Made by a program: the position numbers and the translations under genes. A stretch of 41,872 nucleotides of DNA from Aeromicrobium stalagmiti (GTDB taxonomy: Bacteria; Actinomycetota; Actinomycetes; Propionibacteriales; Nocardioidaceae): assembly GCF_013283745.1 (NCBI RefSeq), contig NZ_JABSTZ010000007.1, positions 1-41,872 of the forward strand. The letters are read 5' to 3'. The first letter of the stretch is position 1; every line of letters begins with the position of its first letter. The notes beneath the pieces are model-generated. The model saw nothing but the letters and a program-made list of their open reading frames with translations, was not told the DNA's origin and did no database searches. This document shows positions 8,323-16,720 of this stretch, piece after piece.

Positions 8323-8823
8323 ATGGTCACCGACGACGACCTGCGCCACCTGCGCCGCTGCCTGGAGCTGGCCGCCGAGGCGATGGAGACCGACGACGAG
8401 CCGTTCGGCTCGGTCCTGGTCGGTGGCGACGGCGCGGTGCTGGCCGAGGACCGCAACCGCGAGATCTCGCTCGGCGACAGCACCTGCCACCCCGAGTTCG
8501 AGCTCGCCCGGTGGGCAGCGCGCCACCTCGACGCCGATCAGCGCGCGGCCGCGACGGTCTACACCTCGGGTGAGCACTGCTCGATGTGCGCGTCGGCGCA
8601 CGGCTGGGTGGGTCTCGGCCGGATCGTGTACGCCAGCTCGTCGGCGCAGCTCGGCGGCTGGATGACCGATCTCGGGATCACCGACTTCCCGGTCGCTGCC
8701 ATCCCCATCCAGCAGGTCGCCCCGCACGTGATCGTCGAGGGACCCGTCGCGGGTCTCGACGAGGAGGTCCATGCCCTCATCCGGCAGCGCCACGCGAGCC
8801 GGACGGGCGACGTCACACCCTGA
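8323..8823 (+). CDS. Nucleoside/nucleobase deaminase (CDA fold)
   Basis: The 166-residue protein of the cytidine deaminase-like superfamily carries the zinc motif CHPEFE (H56, E58) and a second site EHCSMC (C86, C89). This resembles guanine, cytosine or tRNA-adenosine deaminases, but with Pro instead of Ala in H-A-E and Glu-His in place of the usual Pro before the first Cys. The variation argues against TadA and for a small-molecule deaminase; the substrate is uncertain. GAGAGG precedes the ATG by 6 nt. The gene diverges from ilvA. Confidence 0.8.
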   Translation: MVTDDDLRHLRRCLELAAEAMETDDEPFGSVLVGGDGAVLAEDRNREISLGDSTCHPEFELARWAARHLDADQRAAATVYTSGEHCSMCASAHGWVGLGRIVYASSSAQLGGWMTDLGITDFPVAAIPIQQVAPHVIVEGPVAGLDEEVHALIRQRHASRTGDVTP

Positions 8824-8828
8824 CATCT

Positions 8829-8868
8829 GGTTGCACACCGCAACCTGATATATGCTTGCGTCATGCAA
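8829..8868. promoter_or_regulatory. Two TTGC-N5-GCAA operators at the marR promoter
   Basis: Two inverted repeats share the same form, TTGC-N5-GCAA. The first (8829-8845) is extended to GGTTGC-ACACC-GCAACC, and the second (8856-8868) covers the MarR start codon. Their centres are 25 bp apart. A TATATG -10 (8849-8854) lies between them and predicts a transcript beginning at or next to the ATG at 8863. This is a typical autorepression layout for a MarR dimer. Confidence 0.65.
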
Positions 8869-9309
8869 CAAAATGCACCGGTCGTCGACGCCGCCACGAC
8901 GGAGGATGCCGTCGTGCAGCTCGTCATGGCGATCGGCCGCCGCTTCCGCTCGCGCATCGAGGGCGACGTGGTGGAGCCGTCCCAGGCCGCCCTGCTCTAC
9001 ACCCTGAAGTGCCAGGGCGCCATGCGCCTGGGAGACATCGCCGAGGCCATGAAGCTCGACGCGTCCACGGTCAGCCGGCACGTCCACCAGCTGGGTGAGC
9101 GGGGCTTCCTCGACCGCGAGCCCGACCCCGACGACGGCCGCGCGCGCATCATCGCGATCTCCGACAGCGGGCGCGCGAGCCTGCGCCACACGTTCGACCA
9201 GCGCCGCGCGATCATCACCGCCGCCCTCACCGACTGGGACGACGCCGATCGAGACCGTCTTCGCCACGACCTCGCCCGTCTCACCGCGACGCTCGGAGAC
9301 CTCGCGTGA
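8863..9309 (+). CDS. MarR-family transcriptional regulator
   Basis: The 148-residue winged-helix regulator shows the MarR DNA-recognition helix region (LGDIAEAMKLDASTVSRHVH) and a wing with DPDDGRARIIAI. It overlaps the following MFS efflux gene by 4 bp (GTGA), so the two are translationally coupled. MarR proteins in this arrangement usually repress themselves and the pump until a lipophilic or phenolic ligand binds. Two matching inverted repeats at the promoter support autoregulation, and the transcript appears to be leaderless. Confidence 0.92.
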   Translation: MQQNAPVVDAATTEDAVVQLVMAIGRRFRSRIEGDVVEPSQAALLYTLKCQGAMRLGDIAEAMKLDASTVSRHVHQLGERGFLDREPDPDDGRARIIAISDSGRASLRHTFDQRRAIITAALTDWDDADRDRLRHDLARLTATLGDLA

Positions 9310-10817
9310 CGGAGTTCTCCCACCGGCAGATCATGGTGATCCTCGGTGGGCTCATGACCGGCATGTTCCTGGCGTCGCTCGACCAGAGCATCGTGGGCAC
9401 CGCGCTCCCCCGCATCACCTCCGACCTGCAGGGGCTCGACAAGCTCAGCTGGGTCGTGACGGCCTACCTCGTCAGCTCGACTGCGGCGACCCCGCTGTGG
9501 GGAAAGATCTCCGACCTCTACGGGCGGCGCATCATCTTCCAGGCCGCGATCGTGACGTTCCTGATCGGCTCGCTGCTGTGCGGCTTCTCGCGCAACATCG
9601 AGGAGCTCATCGCGTTCCGAGCCCTCCAGGGGATCGGCGGAGGCGGCCTCATCGCCCTGGCGCTCGCCACGCTCGGCGACGTCATCCCACCTCGTGAGCG
9701 CGGCAAGTACATGGGCTACATGGGCGCGGTCTTCGGGACGTCCAGCGTCCTCGGCCCCGTGCTCGGCGGATGGCTGGCCGACGGCCCCGGCTGGGAGTGG
9801 ATCTTCTGGCTCAACGTCCCGATCGGCGGCGTCGCGCTCGTCGTCACGTCCTACGCGCTCAAGCTCCCGCACGTCCGTCGCGAGCACACGATCGACTGGT
9901 GGGGCGCGGGCGTGCTCGTCGCAGCCGTGTCGTCGTTCCTGCTCTACGTCTCGTGGGCCGGGCCCGACCACGGCTGGCTCTCCGCCGGCCCGCTCGGCCT
10001 GCTCGGTGGCGCCGTCGCGACGACCGCCCTGTTCATCGCCATCGAGCTGCGCGCGACCGAGCCGATCATCCCGATGGACCTGTTCCGCAACTCGATCTTC
10101 GCCACGACCAATGCTCTCGCCGTCGTCATCGGCGTCGCCCTGTTCGGCGCGATCATCTTCGTGCCGCTCTACCTGCAGATCGTCATGGGCATGTCGCCGA
10201 CGAAGTCCGGCCTCGGCATGCTGCCGATGGTCGTCGGACTCTTCTCGTCGTCGATCCCGTCGGGCAGCTGGGTCTCGCGCTCGGGCCACTACCGGCCCCT
10301 GCCCACCGTCAGCGTGGTCATCGTCTTCGGCGCCCTGCTGCTGCTCTCGACGCTCGACGCCCAGAGCGCCTACTGGCAGGTCGGCGTCTACATGTACGTC
10401 TTCGGGTTCGGCCTCGGCCTGACGATGCAGCTGCTGACCGTCATCGTGCAGAACTCGGTCGACGTCCGCCACATGGGCATCGCGACCAGCACGGTGACGT
10501 TCTTCCGCTCGCTCGGCGGCGCCTTCGGCGCGTCGGTCTTCGGGGCCGTCCTCAACACGCGGCTCGCGCATCATCTCGGCGAGAACCTCGGCTCCGGAGC
10601 CGGAGGGCAGGTCAACACCAACGACACGTCGGCCATCCAGAGCCTGCCGGAGCCGATCCGTTCGACCGTCATCGACGCGTTCAGCAGCTCCCTGCACGAC
10701 GTCTTCGTGACAGCCCTGCCGGTCGTGGCCATCGCCTTCACGATCTCGCTGTTCATCAAGGAGATCCCGCTACGCGGTCGCAGCACGCCGGTGCCGGCCG
10801 AGGCGACCGAGCTCTAG
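9306..10817 (+). CDS. DHA2-family MFS multidrug efflux transporter
   Basis: The 503-residue, 14-helix transporter belongs to the EmrB/QacA group. It has the N-terminal motif LASLDQSIVGTALP with the membrane acidic residue D26. Motif A is GKISDLYGRR (66-75), and motif C follows around GTSSVLGPVLGGWLAD. It probably exports drugs or other hydrophobic compounds by proton antiport. It is coupled to the preceding marR gene by a 4-bp overlap, and its GTG start is inside the marR stop region. The stop codon shares CTAG (10814-10817) with the convergent yjbR-like gene. Confidence 0.93.
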   Translation: MTEFSHRQIMVILGGLMTGMFLASLDQSIVGTALPRITSDLQGLDKLSWVVTAYLVSSTAATPLWGKISDLYGRRIIFQAAIVTFLIGSLLCGFSRNIEELIAFRALQGIGGGGLIALALATLGDVIPPRERGKYMGYMGAVFGTSSVLGPVLGGWLADGPGWEWIFWLNVPIGGVALVVTSYALKLPHVRREHTIDWWGAGVLVAAVSSFLLYVSWAGPDHGWLSAGPLGLLGGAVATTALFIAIELRATEPIIPMDLFRNSIFATTNALAVVIGVALFGAIIFVPLYLQIVMGMSPTKSGLGMLPMVVGLFSSSIPSGSWVSRSGHYRPLPTVSVVIVFGALLLLSTLDAQSAYWQVGVYMYVFGFGLGLTMQLLTVIVQNSVDVRHMGIATSTVTFFRSLGGAFGASVFGAVLNTRLAHHLGENLGSGAGGQVNTNDTSAIQSLPEPIRSTVIDAFSSSLHDVFVTALPVVAIAFTISLFIKEIPLRGRSTPVPAEATEL

Positions 10818-11146
10818 GGCCGGTCCCGCGCGGGCAGCTTGTCGACGATCAGGTCGTACGAGTCCTCGATCAGCTCCTCCAGCAGGCCAGGCGGCAGGCT
10901 GTCGTCGAGCTGCACGGTGACCCAGTGTTTCTTGCTCATGTGGAACCCCCGCTCGATCGCGTCATAGGTCTCGACCAGTCCGGTCACGTCGGGCGGCTCG
11001 GCCTTGAGGTTGATGCTGGTCGGCTCGTCCGCCCCGGTCAGGGCGAAGATCTTGCCCCCGACCTTGTAGACCGCGGTGTCCTCGCCGAACGGGAAGGTCA
11101 GCACGGCCCCCGGCAGTGCTGCGCAGAAGGCGTGGACGTCGGTCAC
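10814..11146 (-). CDS. MmcQ/YjbR family protein
   Basis: The 110-residue protein has the pattern of the MmcQ/YjbR fold: FPFGEDTAVYKVGGKIFAL near the N-terminus, NLKAEPPD in the middle, and the late motif SKKHWVTVQLDD. The family adopts a CyaY-like fold and is sometimes called DNA-binding, but its role is not established. Its ATG overlaps the stop of the preceding permease gene (ATGA), so it is probably the second gene of a two-gene operon. Confidence 0.88.
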   Translation of the reverse strand: MTDVHAFCAALPGAVLTFPFGEDTAVYKVGGKIFALTGADEPTSINLKAEPPDVTGLVETYDAIERGFHMSKKHWVTVQLDDSLPPGLLEELIEDSYDLIVDKLPARDRP

Positions 11147-12255
11147 GACGGCTCTGGCTCAGGCTCCAGCTCGAGCGGCACGTCGGGCTCCGGGTCGTCC
11201 TGGTAGGCCTGAGCGGTCGACACCAGGTGCCGGACCACGCCGTTGAGGCAGGCCGCAAGGGGCACCGCGATGAGCGCGCCGACGATGCCGGCGACTGTCA
11301 CGCCCGCCGCGATCGCGAAGATGATCGCCAGCGGGTGGACGCGCACGAGCCGGCCCATGAGGAACGGCTGCAGCACGTGCGACTCGATCTGCTGGATGGC
11401 GATCACCACGATCAGCATGAACAGCGCCGTCCACGGCCCCTGGGCCACCAGCGCCACGAGCACGGCGACCATGCCCGACAGCAGTGCACCGATGATGGGG
11501 ATGAACGCGCCGAGGAAGACCAGCACGCCGATCGCGAACGACAGCGGAACACCCAGCAGCCACGCCCCCAGGGCGATGCCCACCGCGTCGGTGAAGGCCA
11601 CCAGCACCGTCGCGCGGACGAACGCCGTCAGCGACGCCCACGCGGTGTGGCCCGACGAGTCGACCCGGGAGCGGGCAGCGCGCGGGAACAGCGCGACGAC
11701 CCACGACCAGATGCGGTCGCCCTCGTAGAGGAAGAAGAACGCCGAGAACAGGGCGATGAAGAATCCGGCGAGCACGTGCGTCAGCGTGGTGCCGACCTCG
11801 CTGACCCGGGTGATGATCGAGGTGTCGCTCGAGGAGATCGTCTCCTTGGCGGTGTCGATCCAGTCCTGGATCTGCGCGTCGGTCAGGTTGAGCGGCCCCG
11901 TCTTGGCCCAGTCCTGCACCTGCGTGATGCCCTGCACCACGTTGGAGCGCAGGTCGGTGACCTGGGTCGCGAGCTGCTGCCCCACGAGGGCGAGCATCCC
12001 GAAGAACGCGACGAGCATGAAGATCACGACGACGAACGTCGAGGCCAGGCGCGGCAGGCCCTTGGACTGCAGCCAGTCGACCGCGTCGATCGTCAGCGCC
12101 GTGCCGAGGACGGCGATCGCGACCGGCACGGTGATCTCGGAGAAGTAGCGCAGGAGCCACACCCCGGCGAACCCCGCCGTCGCGATGACGATGATGCGCC
12201 ACGCCCACTGGGTGGCGATCTCCACCCCCGGCGGGACCTGATATCTCTCGCTCAC
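11143..12255 (-). CDS. AI-2E family transporter (PerM/YdiK-like)
   Basis: This protein of about 370 residues has four N-terminal membrane helices, an extracytoplasmic segment (about 85-150), and a C-terminal membrane half. It contains the characteristic FLGAFIPIIGALLSG and the late PLAIIFAIAAG motif. The family (TqsA, YdiK, PerM) is annotated as AI-2 exporters, although other members are Na+/H+ antiporters, so the substrate is open. The C-terminus is a Pro/Glu-rich tail. I place the start at GTG 12255, which has GGGAGGAG 7 nt upstream; GTG 12279 is possible but has no binding site. Confidence 0.88.
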   Translation of the reverse strand: MSERYQVPPGVEIATQWAWRIIVIATAGFAGVWLLRYFSEITVPVAIAVLGTALTIDAVDWLQSKGLPRLASTFVVVIFMLVAFFGMLALVGQQLATQVTDLRSNVVQGITQVQDWAKTGPLNLTDAQIQDWIDTAKETISSSDTSIITRVSEVGTTLTHVLAGFFIALFSAFFFLYEGDRIWSWVVALFPRAARSRVDSSGHTAWASLTAFVRATVLVAFTDAVGIALGAWLLGVPLSFAIGVLVFLGAFIPIIGALLSGMVAVLVALVAQGPWTALFMLIVVIAIQQIESHVLQPFLMGRLVRVHPLAIIFAIAAGVTVAGIVGALIAVPLAACLNGVVRHLVSTAQAYQDDPEPDVPLELEPEPEPS

Positions 12256-12326
12256 ACGCTCACGCTCCTCCCGCGTCACACTATCCGGCGAGGAACCTGC
12301 AGCCCTCCCGAGGAGTTGTAGTCACT

Positions 12327-13079
12327 GTGAAGTCGATGCGTCTCCTGGTCCCGCTGGCCGCCGTGGCCGTGCTCGCCGCGTGCTCGTCCGGGGATGGTGC
12401 CAGCCCAGCCGGATCCACTCCGTCCGCCGCGACGACACCGTCCCCCGTCGCGACAACGCCCACCAACCCGTACGCCGACCTGTCCGCCTCACGGCTGTCG
12501 CAGCAGCTGTTGTCGGCCGCGAGCACCGGCAACGCCGACAAGGTCGAGCTGCTGCTCGCTGCCGGGGCCGAGCTCGAGAGCCGCGACTCCCGCGACCGCA
12601 CTCCCCTGCTGCTCGCCGTCACCCGTGACCGGGTGGAGGCGGCGCGCGTGCTCGTCGACGCCGGTGCCGACCCCGACGCCCTCGACGACCGGCACGACAC
12701 GCCGTGGCTCGTCACGGGGGTGACCGGCAGCGTTGCCATGGCCAAGGTCGTGCTCGAGGCCGATCCCGATCTCACGATCCGCAACCGGTTCGGCGGCATC
12801 TCCCACATCCCGGCGAGCGAGCGCGGGCACGCCGACTACGTCGCGTACGTCCTCGACACCACCGACATCGCGGTCGACCACGTCAACGACCTCGGCTGGA
12901 CCGCGCTGCTCGAGGCGGTCATCCTCGGGCAGGGAACAGAACCGTGGCAGCAGATTGTTGAGTCCCTTGTCAGGCACGGTGCAGACGTGTCGATCGCCGA
13001 CCGCAACGGGATCACTCCACTGCAGCATGCACGCCGACTCGGGTTCACCGAGATCGCTCGCATCCTCGAACGTGCCTGA
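12327..13079 (+). CDS. Ankyrin-repeat lipoprotein
   Basis: The 250-residue protein has a signal peptide with lipobox LAAC (C19), a Ser/Thr/Pro/Ala-rich linker (about 20-50), and five or six ankyrin repeats to the C-terminus. Examples are [20 protein letters not shown], then [20 protein letters not shown]. It is probably anchored to the outer face of the membrane and binds a protein partner. Bacterial ankyrin lipoproteins sometimes occur with catalase or oxidative-stress enzymes; here msrA follows after 31 bp. The GTG at 12327 follows GAGGAG by about 12 nt; ATG 12336 is an alternative. Confidence 0.85.
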   Translation: MKSMRLLVPLAAVAVLAACSSGDGASPAGSTPSAATTPSPVATTPTNPYADLSASRLSQQLLSAASTGNADKVELLLAAGAELESRDSRDRTPLLLAVTRDRVEAARVLVDAGADPDALDDRHDTPWLVTGVTGSVAMAKVVLEADPDLTIRNRFGGISHIPASERGHADYVAYVLDTTDIAVDHVNDLGWTALLEAVILGQGTEPWQQIVESLVRHGADVSIADRNGITPLQHARRLGFTEIARILERA

Positions 13080-13110
13080 GATACCTACGCTTGCCTTGAG
13101 AGGTGGATCC

Positions 13111-13746
13111 ATGATGTTCGGTCGCAACAAGTCAGAGCTCCCCACGCCCGAGACGGCCCTGCCTGGCCGCGAGGGCCGTCAGTTCCAGGTCGGGGGCACG
13201 CACCTGGTGCTGGGCACCCCCGTCGAGACCCAGGTCCCCGAGGGCTACGAGGCCGCCGTGTTCGGCCTCGGCTGCTTCTGGGGCGAGGAGAAGACGTTCT
13301 GGGAGGTCCCGGGCGTCTGGTCGACCTCGGTCGGCTACGCGGGTGGTCAGACAGCCCATCCGACCTACGAGGAGGTCTGCTCGGGTCGGACGGGTCACGC
13401 CGAGGTCGTGCGTGTCATCTGGGACCCGGCCAAGCTCAGCTTCGCCGATCTGCTCAAGACGTTCTGGGAGAACCACGACCCGACGCAGGGCATGCGCCAG
13501 GGCAACGACCGCGGCACGCAGTACCGCTCGGTCATCCTCACCACGACGCCCGAGCAGCAGGCCGAGGCCGAGGCCTCGCGGGAGCAGTACCAGAAGCGCA
13601 TGACGGCCGCCGGCTACGGCGAGATCACCACGTCGATCCTGCCGCTGGAGAGGTACTTCTACGCCGAGGACTACCACCAGCAGTACCTGGTCAAGAACCC
13701 CTTCGGCTACTGCCCGCTGCACGCGACGGGCGTCACCTACGCCTGA
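13111..13746 (+). CDS. msrA: Peptide methionine-S-sulfoxide reductase MsrA
   Basis: MsrA repairs the S-diastereomer of methionine sulfoxide in proteins. The 211-residue protein has the catalytic GCFWG motif (C55), a conserved core with [11 protein letters not shown] and NHDPTQ, and a C-terminal cysteine in GYCPLH as the likely resolving residue. Residues 1-48 form the N-terminal extension typical of the longer actinobacterial form. The ATG at 13111 follows GAGAGG. It is probably co-transcribed with the ankyrin lipoprotein. Confidence 0.95.
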   Translation: MMFGRNKSELPTPETALPGREGRQFQVGGTHLVLGTPVETQVPEGYEAAVFGLGCFWGEEKTFWEVPGVWSTSVGYAGGQTAHPTYEEVCSGRTGHAEVVRVIWDPAKLSFADLLKTFWENHDPTQGMRQGNDRGTQYRSVILTTTPEQQAEAEASREQYQKRMTAAGYGEITTSILPLERYFYAEDYHQQYLVKNPFGYCPLHATGVTYA

Positions 13747-13758
13747 CCTCCTCCCTGG

Positions 13759-13878
13759 GAGGTGGATCCTCCACCTCTGAGGGCACCTTCAGCGATGTGC
13801 CGGTGGATCCTCACCCTCATCTCACCCGATGACGTTGAGGATCCACCTCCCGCATGGTGGTGAGGTTGCGGATCCACC
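13759..13878. repeat. Cluster of GGTGGATCC intergenic repeats
   Basis: The 160-bp gap between msrA and the glycosylase gene holds four copies of GGTGGATCC. Two are on the plus strand (13761-13769, as part of the dyad GAGGTGGA-TCC-TCCACCTC at 13759-13777, and 13802-13810). Two are on the minus strand (13839-13847 and 13870-13878). The first pair, with 41 bp between starts, has the same layout as another copy at 22580-22635. A fifth GGTGGATCC lies at 13102-13110, directly before the msrA ATG. This looks like a small dispersed palindromic repeat family rather than a regulatory site. Confidence 0.6.
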
Positions 13879-13908
13879 TCCCGAGGGGGTCCGCCTACGC
13901 TGGACGCC

Positions 13909-14454
13909 GTGAGACGCGACGAGCTCGAGACCTTCGCCGGCCGGACGATCCCCGACCTCGTCCCCGACGACCTGCGCCTGCTGTTCGTCGGCATCAACCC
14001 GGGTCTGGTCAGCGCCGCCACCGGGATGCACTTTGCTCGCCCGGGCAACCGGTTCTATCCCGCGCTGCGCCTCGCCGGGCTCCTGCCCGCCGACGCCCTG
14101 ACGCCTGAGCAGGCCGCCCCGGAGCTGCTCGCCCGCGGCGTCGGCATCACCAACATCGTGGCCCGGGCCTCCGCGCGGGCCGACGAGCTCGACGACGCCG
14201 AGCTGGTCGAAGGACGCGAGCGCCTCGAGTCGTTCGTGGCCGATCACCGGCCCCGCGTGGTCGCCGTCGCGGGCATCACGTCGTACCGCATCGCCTTCGC
14301 CGAGCGGAAGGCGTCGGCGGGGCGGCAGGAGCGGACGATCGCCGGCGCCGAGGTGTGGGTCGTTCCCAACCCCAGCGGCCTGAACGCCCACGAGACCGTC
14401 GACACCCTCGCCGCTGCCTACCGCGCAGCTGCCGAGGCGGCAGGCCTGCTCTGA
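13909..14454 (+). CDS. mug: G:T/U mismatch-specific DNA glycosylase (Mug-like)
   Basis: Mug removes uracil or ethenocytosine opposite guanine in double-stranded DNA. The 181-residue protein has the active-site motif VGINPGL (N30), the HFARPGNRFYPAL segment and the loop PNPSGLN (153-159) of the Mug/TDG group of uracil-DNA glycosylases. The GTG at 13909 has no Shine-Dalgarno sequence, but TACGCT lies 7 nt upstream as a -10, consistent with a leaderless mRNA. Confidence 0.93.
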   Translation: MRRDELETFAGRTIPDLVPDDLRLLFVGINPGLVSAATGMHFARPGNRFYPALRLAGLLPADALTPEQAAPELLARGVGITNIVARASARADELDDAELVEGRERLESFVADHRPRVVAVAGITSYRIAFAERKASAGRQERTIAGAEVWVVPNPSGLNAHETVDTLAAAYRAAAEAAGLL

Positions 14455-14461
14455 CCCGGTC

Positions 14462-15040
14462 CTACGGGGTCCAGCCCGGATCGCGGCCCGCCAGGCCGAC
14501 GACCCGGTCAAACAGCGGGGCGTCGGACGGCACCGAGACCTCCGGACCGAACAGCTCAGCCGGAACCGGACCCTTGCGGCTCTCGACCAGGAATGCGTGC
14601 GCTGCTGCGAGCGCCTCCTCGCCGGGGTCGAAGTCCTGCCCGGTCGCCTGGGCCAGGTCCCAGCCGTGGACGACGATCTCGTCGGCGGCGACGAGGCCGG
14701 CGACCTCACCGGGCAGGTCCACGCCGCCGGCCGCGGTCATGCCGGTCCACGCCACCGGATCGCGCCAGGCCGTCGCCAGCCCGTCGAGGTGCCCGGGTGC
14801 CGTCTCCCGCCAGTCGTCAGGGAGCAGCGCCACACCGTCGCTCGGCGGCGTGGACGTGAGCGGACCGAGGTCCTTGGCAGCTGCGGCGGCGAATGCCTGG
14901 GTGAGCCCGTGGACGTGGGCGACGAGATCACCGACCGTCAGCGCCGGGCATGGTGTCGGACCGCCGAGCTGGTCGTCACGCACGCCGGCGAGCAGGTCGG
15001 CCATCGCGGCGGCGGCACGGGTCAGGTCGGGGTTCGGCAT
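14462..15040 (-). CDS. TIGR03086-type metal-binding protein (DinB/MDMPI fold)
   Basis: This 192-residue protein belongs to the mycothiol-dependent maleylpyruvate isomerase/DinB group. It has an N-terminal four-helix bundle with the metal ligands in DLVAHVHGL and DEIVVHGWDLAQATGQ, and the sequence PTPCPALTVGDLV typical of TIGR03086. Members are thought to be thiol-dependent S-transferases; mycothiol would be the cosubstrate here, consistent with mca elsewhere in the window. The ATG has GAGGAG 6 nt upstream. Confidence 0.85.
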   Translation of the reverse strand: MPNPDLTRAAAAMADLLAGVRDDQLGGPTPCPALTVGDLVAHVHGLTQAFAAAAAKDLGPLTSTPPSDGVALLPDDWRETAPGHLDGLATAWRDPVAWTGMTAAGGVDLPGEVAGLVAADEIVVHGWDLAQATGQDFDPGEEALAAAHAFLVESRKGPVPAELFGPEVSVPSDAPLFDRVVGLAGRDPGWTP

Positions 15041-15057
15041 CGTGACTCCTCGGGTTA

Positions 15058-15070
15058 TTCCTACTAGGAA
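15058..15070. promoter_or_regulatory. Palindrome upstream of the DinB-like gene
   Basis: TTCCTA-C-TAGGAA is a perfect 6-1-6 palindrome 18 bp before the start codon at 15040 and overlaps the region where a promoter would be expected. It could be an operator. The rest of the gap to 15229 shows nothing I can interpret. Confidence 0.35.
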
Positions 15071-15228
15071 GATAGTCGAGAACCCGTCCGACCGCGAGAC
15101 CCCGGGGCCCCGCCGGACGTCATGGGGCGCGCAACGGAAGACGGCGGTGCTCCTCCTGGTGACGGCCGGGGACACCTCCGACGGGCGAATGGTCCGAGGC
15201 CGGACGCCGTCCGCCGGCCTGCTTCTCG

Positions 15229-15588
15229 TCAGGCGGTCTCGCGGGCCCGCATGACGTCGGGCATCACGCCGTAGAGCGAGACGATCAACGTTCGCACTCC
15301 CTCGGCCACCTGCTGACCGGACGGGGTCAGCGCGTAGTCGACGTGGGGCGGAAGGGTCGACTGCACACGGCGGTCGACCAGGCCGTCGGCCTCGAGGGCC
15401 TTGAGGGTCTGGGACAGCATCTTCTCGCTGATGCCGTCGATGCTGCGCCGCAGCTCGCCGAACCGCGCCGGCTCCGTCGAGAGCACCGCGAGCGTCAGCA
15501 CGCCCCAGCGACTCGTGACGTGCTCGAGCACCTCGCGTGACGGGCACATCGTGCTGAAGACGTCGAACGGGATCGGGTCGTGGGCCAC
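15229..15588 (-). CDS. HxlR-family transcriptional regulator
   Basis: The protein of about 119 residues has the HxlR signature: a cysteine near the start (FSTMCPSREVL), TSRWGVLTLAVL, RFGELRRSIDGISEKMLSQTL, and a wing with LPPHVDYALTPSG. HxlR proteins often sense quinones or aldehydes through the N-terminal cysteine, as in QorR of Corynebacterium. GTG 15588 has AGGAGG 7 nt upstream and is preferred to ATG 15606. It diverges from a QorB-like quinone reductase gene, its probable target. Confidence 0.9.
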   Translation of the reverse strand: MAHDPIPFDVFSTMCPSREVLEHVTSRWGVLTLAVLSTEPARFGELRRSIDGISEKMLSQTLKALEADGLVDRRVQSTLPPHVDYALTPSGQQVAEGVRTLIVSLYGVMPDVMRARETA

Positions 15589-15622
15589 GGCGGAACCTCC
15601 TGTCATCTCATGCTATCACTCG

Positions 15623-15663
15623 GTTAGTGCTAACTCACAGTTTGTACTTTCGATTTGTTAGTG
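15623..15663. promoter_or_regulatory. Candidate HxlR operators
   Basis: The divergent promoter is unusually A+T-rich for this DNA. It contains GTTAG-TG-CTAAC (15623-15634) and a second GTTAGTG at 15657-15663, 34 bp away. The paired motifs between the HxlR-type gene and its likely target fit an operator, but the exact boundaries are a guess. Confidence 0.4.
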
Positions 15664-15717
15664 TACGGTCGAGATGTCACCCGGAACGACCGCGGTGCAC
15701 CACGAAAGGACTCCCCC

Positions 15718-16569
15718 ATGACCATCGCCGTCACCGCCGCCACCGGCCAGCTGGGCTCGCTCGTCATCGACTCGCTCCTGACCAAGGTCCCCGCCGCCGA
15801 GGTCGTCGCCGTCGTCCGCGACGCCGCCAAGGCCCAGCCGATCGCCGACCGCGGGGTCGAGGTCCGCGTCGCGAGCTACGACGACCCCATCGCCCTCAAG
15901 CAGGCCCTCTCCGGCGTCGACAAGCTGCTGCTGATCTCCGGCAACGAGATGGGCCAGCGCACCCAGCAGCACGCCAACGTCATCGACGCCGCCGTCGACC
16001 AGGGCGTCTCGCTCCTCGCCTACACGAGCGCTCCTGCCGCCGACACCTCCACGCTGCCCGTCGCGCCCGAGCACGTCGCGACCGAGGAGTACCTCGCGAA
16101 GACCGACCTGGACGTCGTCCTGCTGCGCAACGGCTGGTACCACGAGAACTACGCGCCCTCGATCGATGCGGCCCGCCACACCGGCACGGTGCTCACGACC
16201 GCCGGCGACGGCAAGGTCGCCAGCGCGTCCCGCGCCGACTTCGCCGAGGCCGCAGCCGTCGTCCTGACGACCGACCAGCCGCTCAAGCCCGTCTACGAGC
16301 TCGGCGGCGACGTCGCCTGGTCGCAGGCCGACCTCGCCGCGACGCTCAGCGACCTGATCGACGCCCCCGTCGCCGTCGCCGACGTGACGCCCGAGGAGCA
16401 GGCCACGATCCTCACCGAGGCCGGCGTGCCCGCGATGTGGGTCGACTTCACCGTCGCCACGGACGCCTCGATCAAGAAGGGCGAGCTCGAGGTCACCGGC
16501 GGCGACCTGAGCGCGCTGATCGGGCGTCCGACCACCCCGCTCGCCGACACGCTGCGCGCAGCGCTCTGA
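15718..16569 (+). CDS. NAD(P)-binding quinone oxidoreductase (QorB/YtfG-like)
   Basis: The 283-residue atypical SDR of the NmrA/QorB group starts with the Rossmann motif AVTAATGQLGSLVID. It has the LLLRNGWYHENYA segment typical of YtfG-type NAD(P)H:quinone reductases. It probably reduces quinones in the cytosol. AAAGGA precedes the ATG at 15718. Divergence from an HxlR regulator resembles the qorR-qorA and ytfG arrangements, which suggests induction by quinones or thiol-reactive compounds. Confidence 0.87.
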   Translation: MTIAVTAATGQLGSLVIDSLLTKVPAAEVVAVVRDAAKAQPIADRGVEVRVASYDDPIALKQALSGVDKLLLISGNEMGQRTQQHANVIDAAVDQGVSLLAYTSAPAADTSTLPVAPEHVATEEYLAKTDLDVVLLRNGWYHENYAPSIDAARHTGTVLTTAGDGKVASASRADFAEAAAVVLTTDQPLKPVYELGGDVAWSQADLAATLSDLIDAPVAVADVTPEEQATILTEAGVPAMWVDFTVATDASIKKGELEVTGGDLSALIGRPTTPLADTLRAAL

Positions 16570-16582
16570 CGGAGCGAGTCCT

Positions 16583-16672
16583 CGGCGCTGGTGTGCGCGG
16601 GCACCGAGCGCGAGCTCGAAGCCCGCGGGCACCAGCGTGAGCCGCTCGGCGATCTCGAGCCCGTAGCGGTGC
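16583..16672 (-). pseudogene. Remnant of a cytochrome P450 3' end
   Basis: On the minus strand this stretch encodes HRYGLEIAERLTLVPAGFEL (20 residues) followed by ALGAR. It mirrors the C-terminus of the intact P450 at 17608-19026, which reads HRYDLE-(eight residues)-IAERLTLMPVGFEL. The DNA matches 17611-17722 closely, including a 17-bp identical stretch, apart from an in-frame-sized deletion of about 22-24 bp and a few substitutions. No start or heme-binding region remains. It is the scar of a duplicated or deleted P450 gene. Confidence 0.8.
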
Positions 16673-16720
16673 CCGCCGCAGATCGACCTGCCGCGCGGCC
16701 CAGCACCCAGCACGCAGCAC

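Noticed and set aside
8251..9267. Long open frame continuing upstream of ilvA
   Set aside because: It is antisense to the deaminase, MarR and part of the MFS-proximal region and has the biased composition of a shadow frame in high-G+C DNA; ilvA similarity starts at 8250.
8997..10697. 566-codon minus-strand open frame opposite the MFS gene
   Set aside because: The sequence is rich in Arg, Asp, Glu and Gly without hydrophobic core, as expected from the complement of a membrane protein gene.
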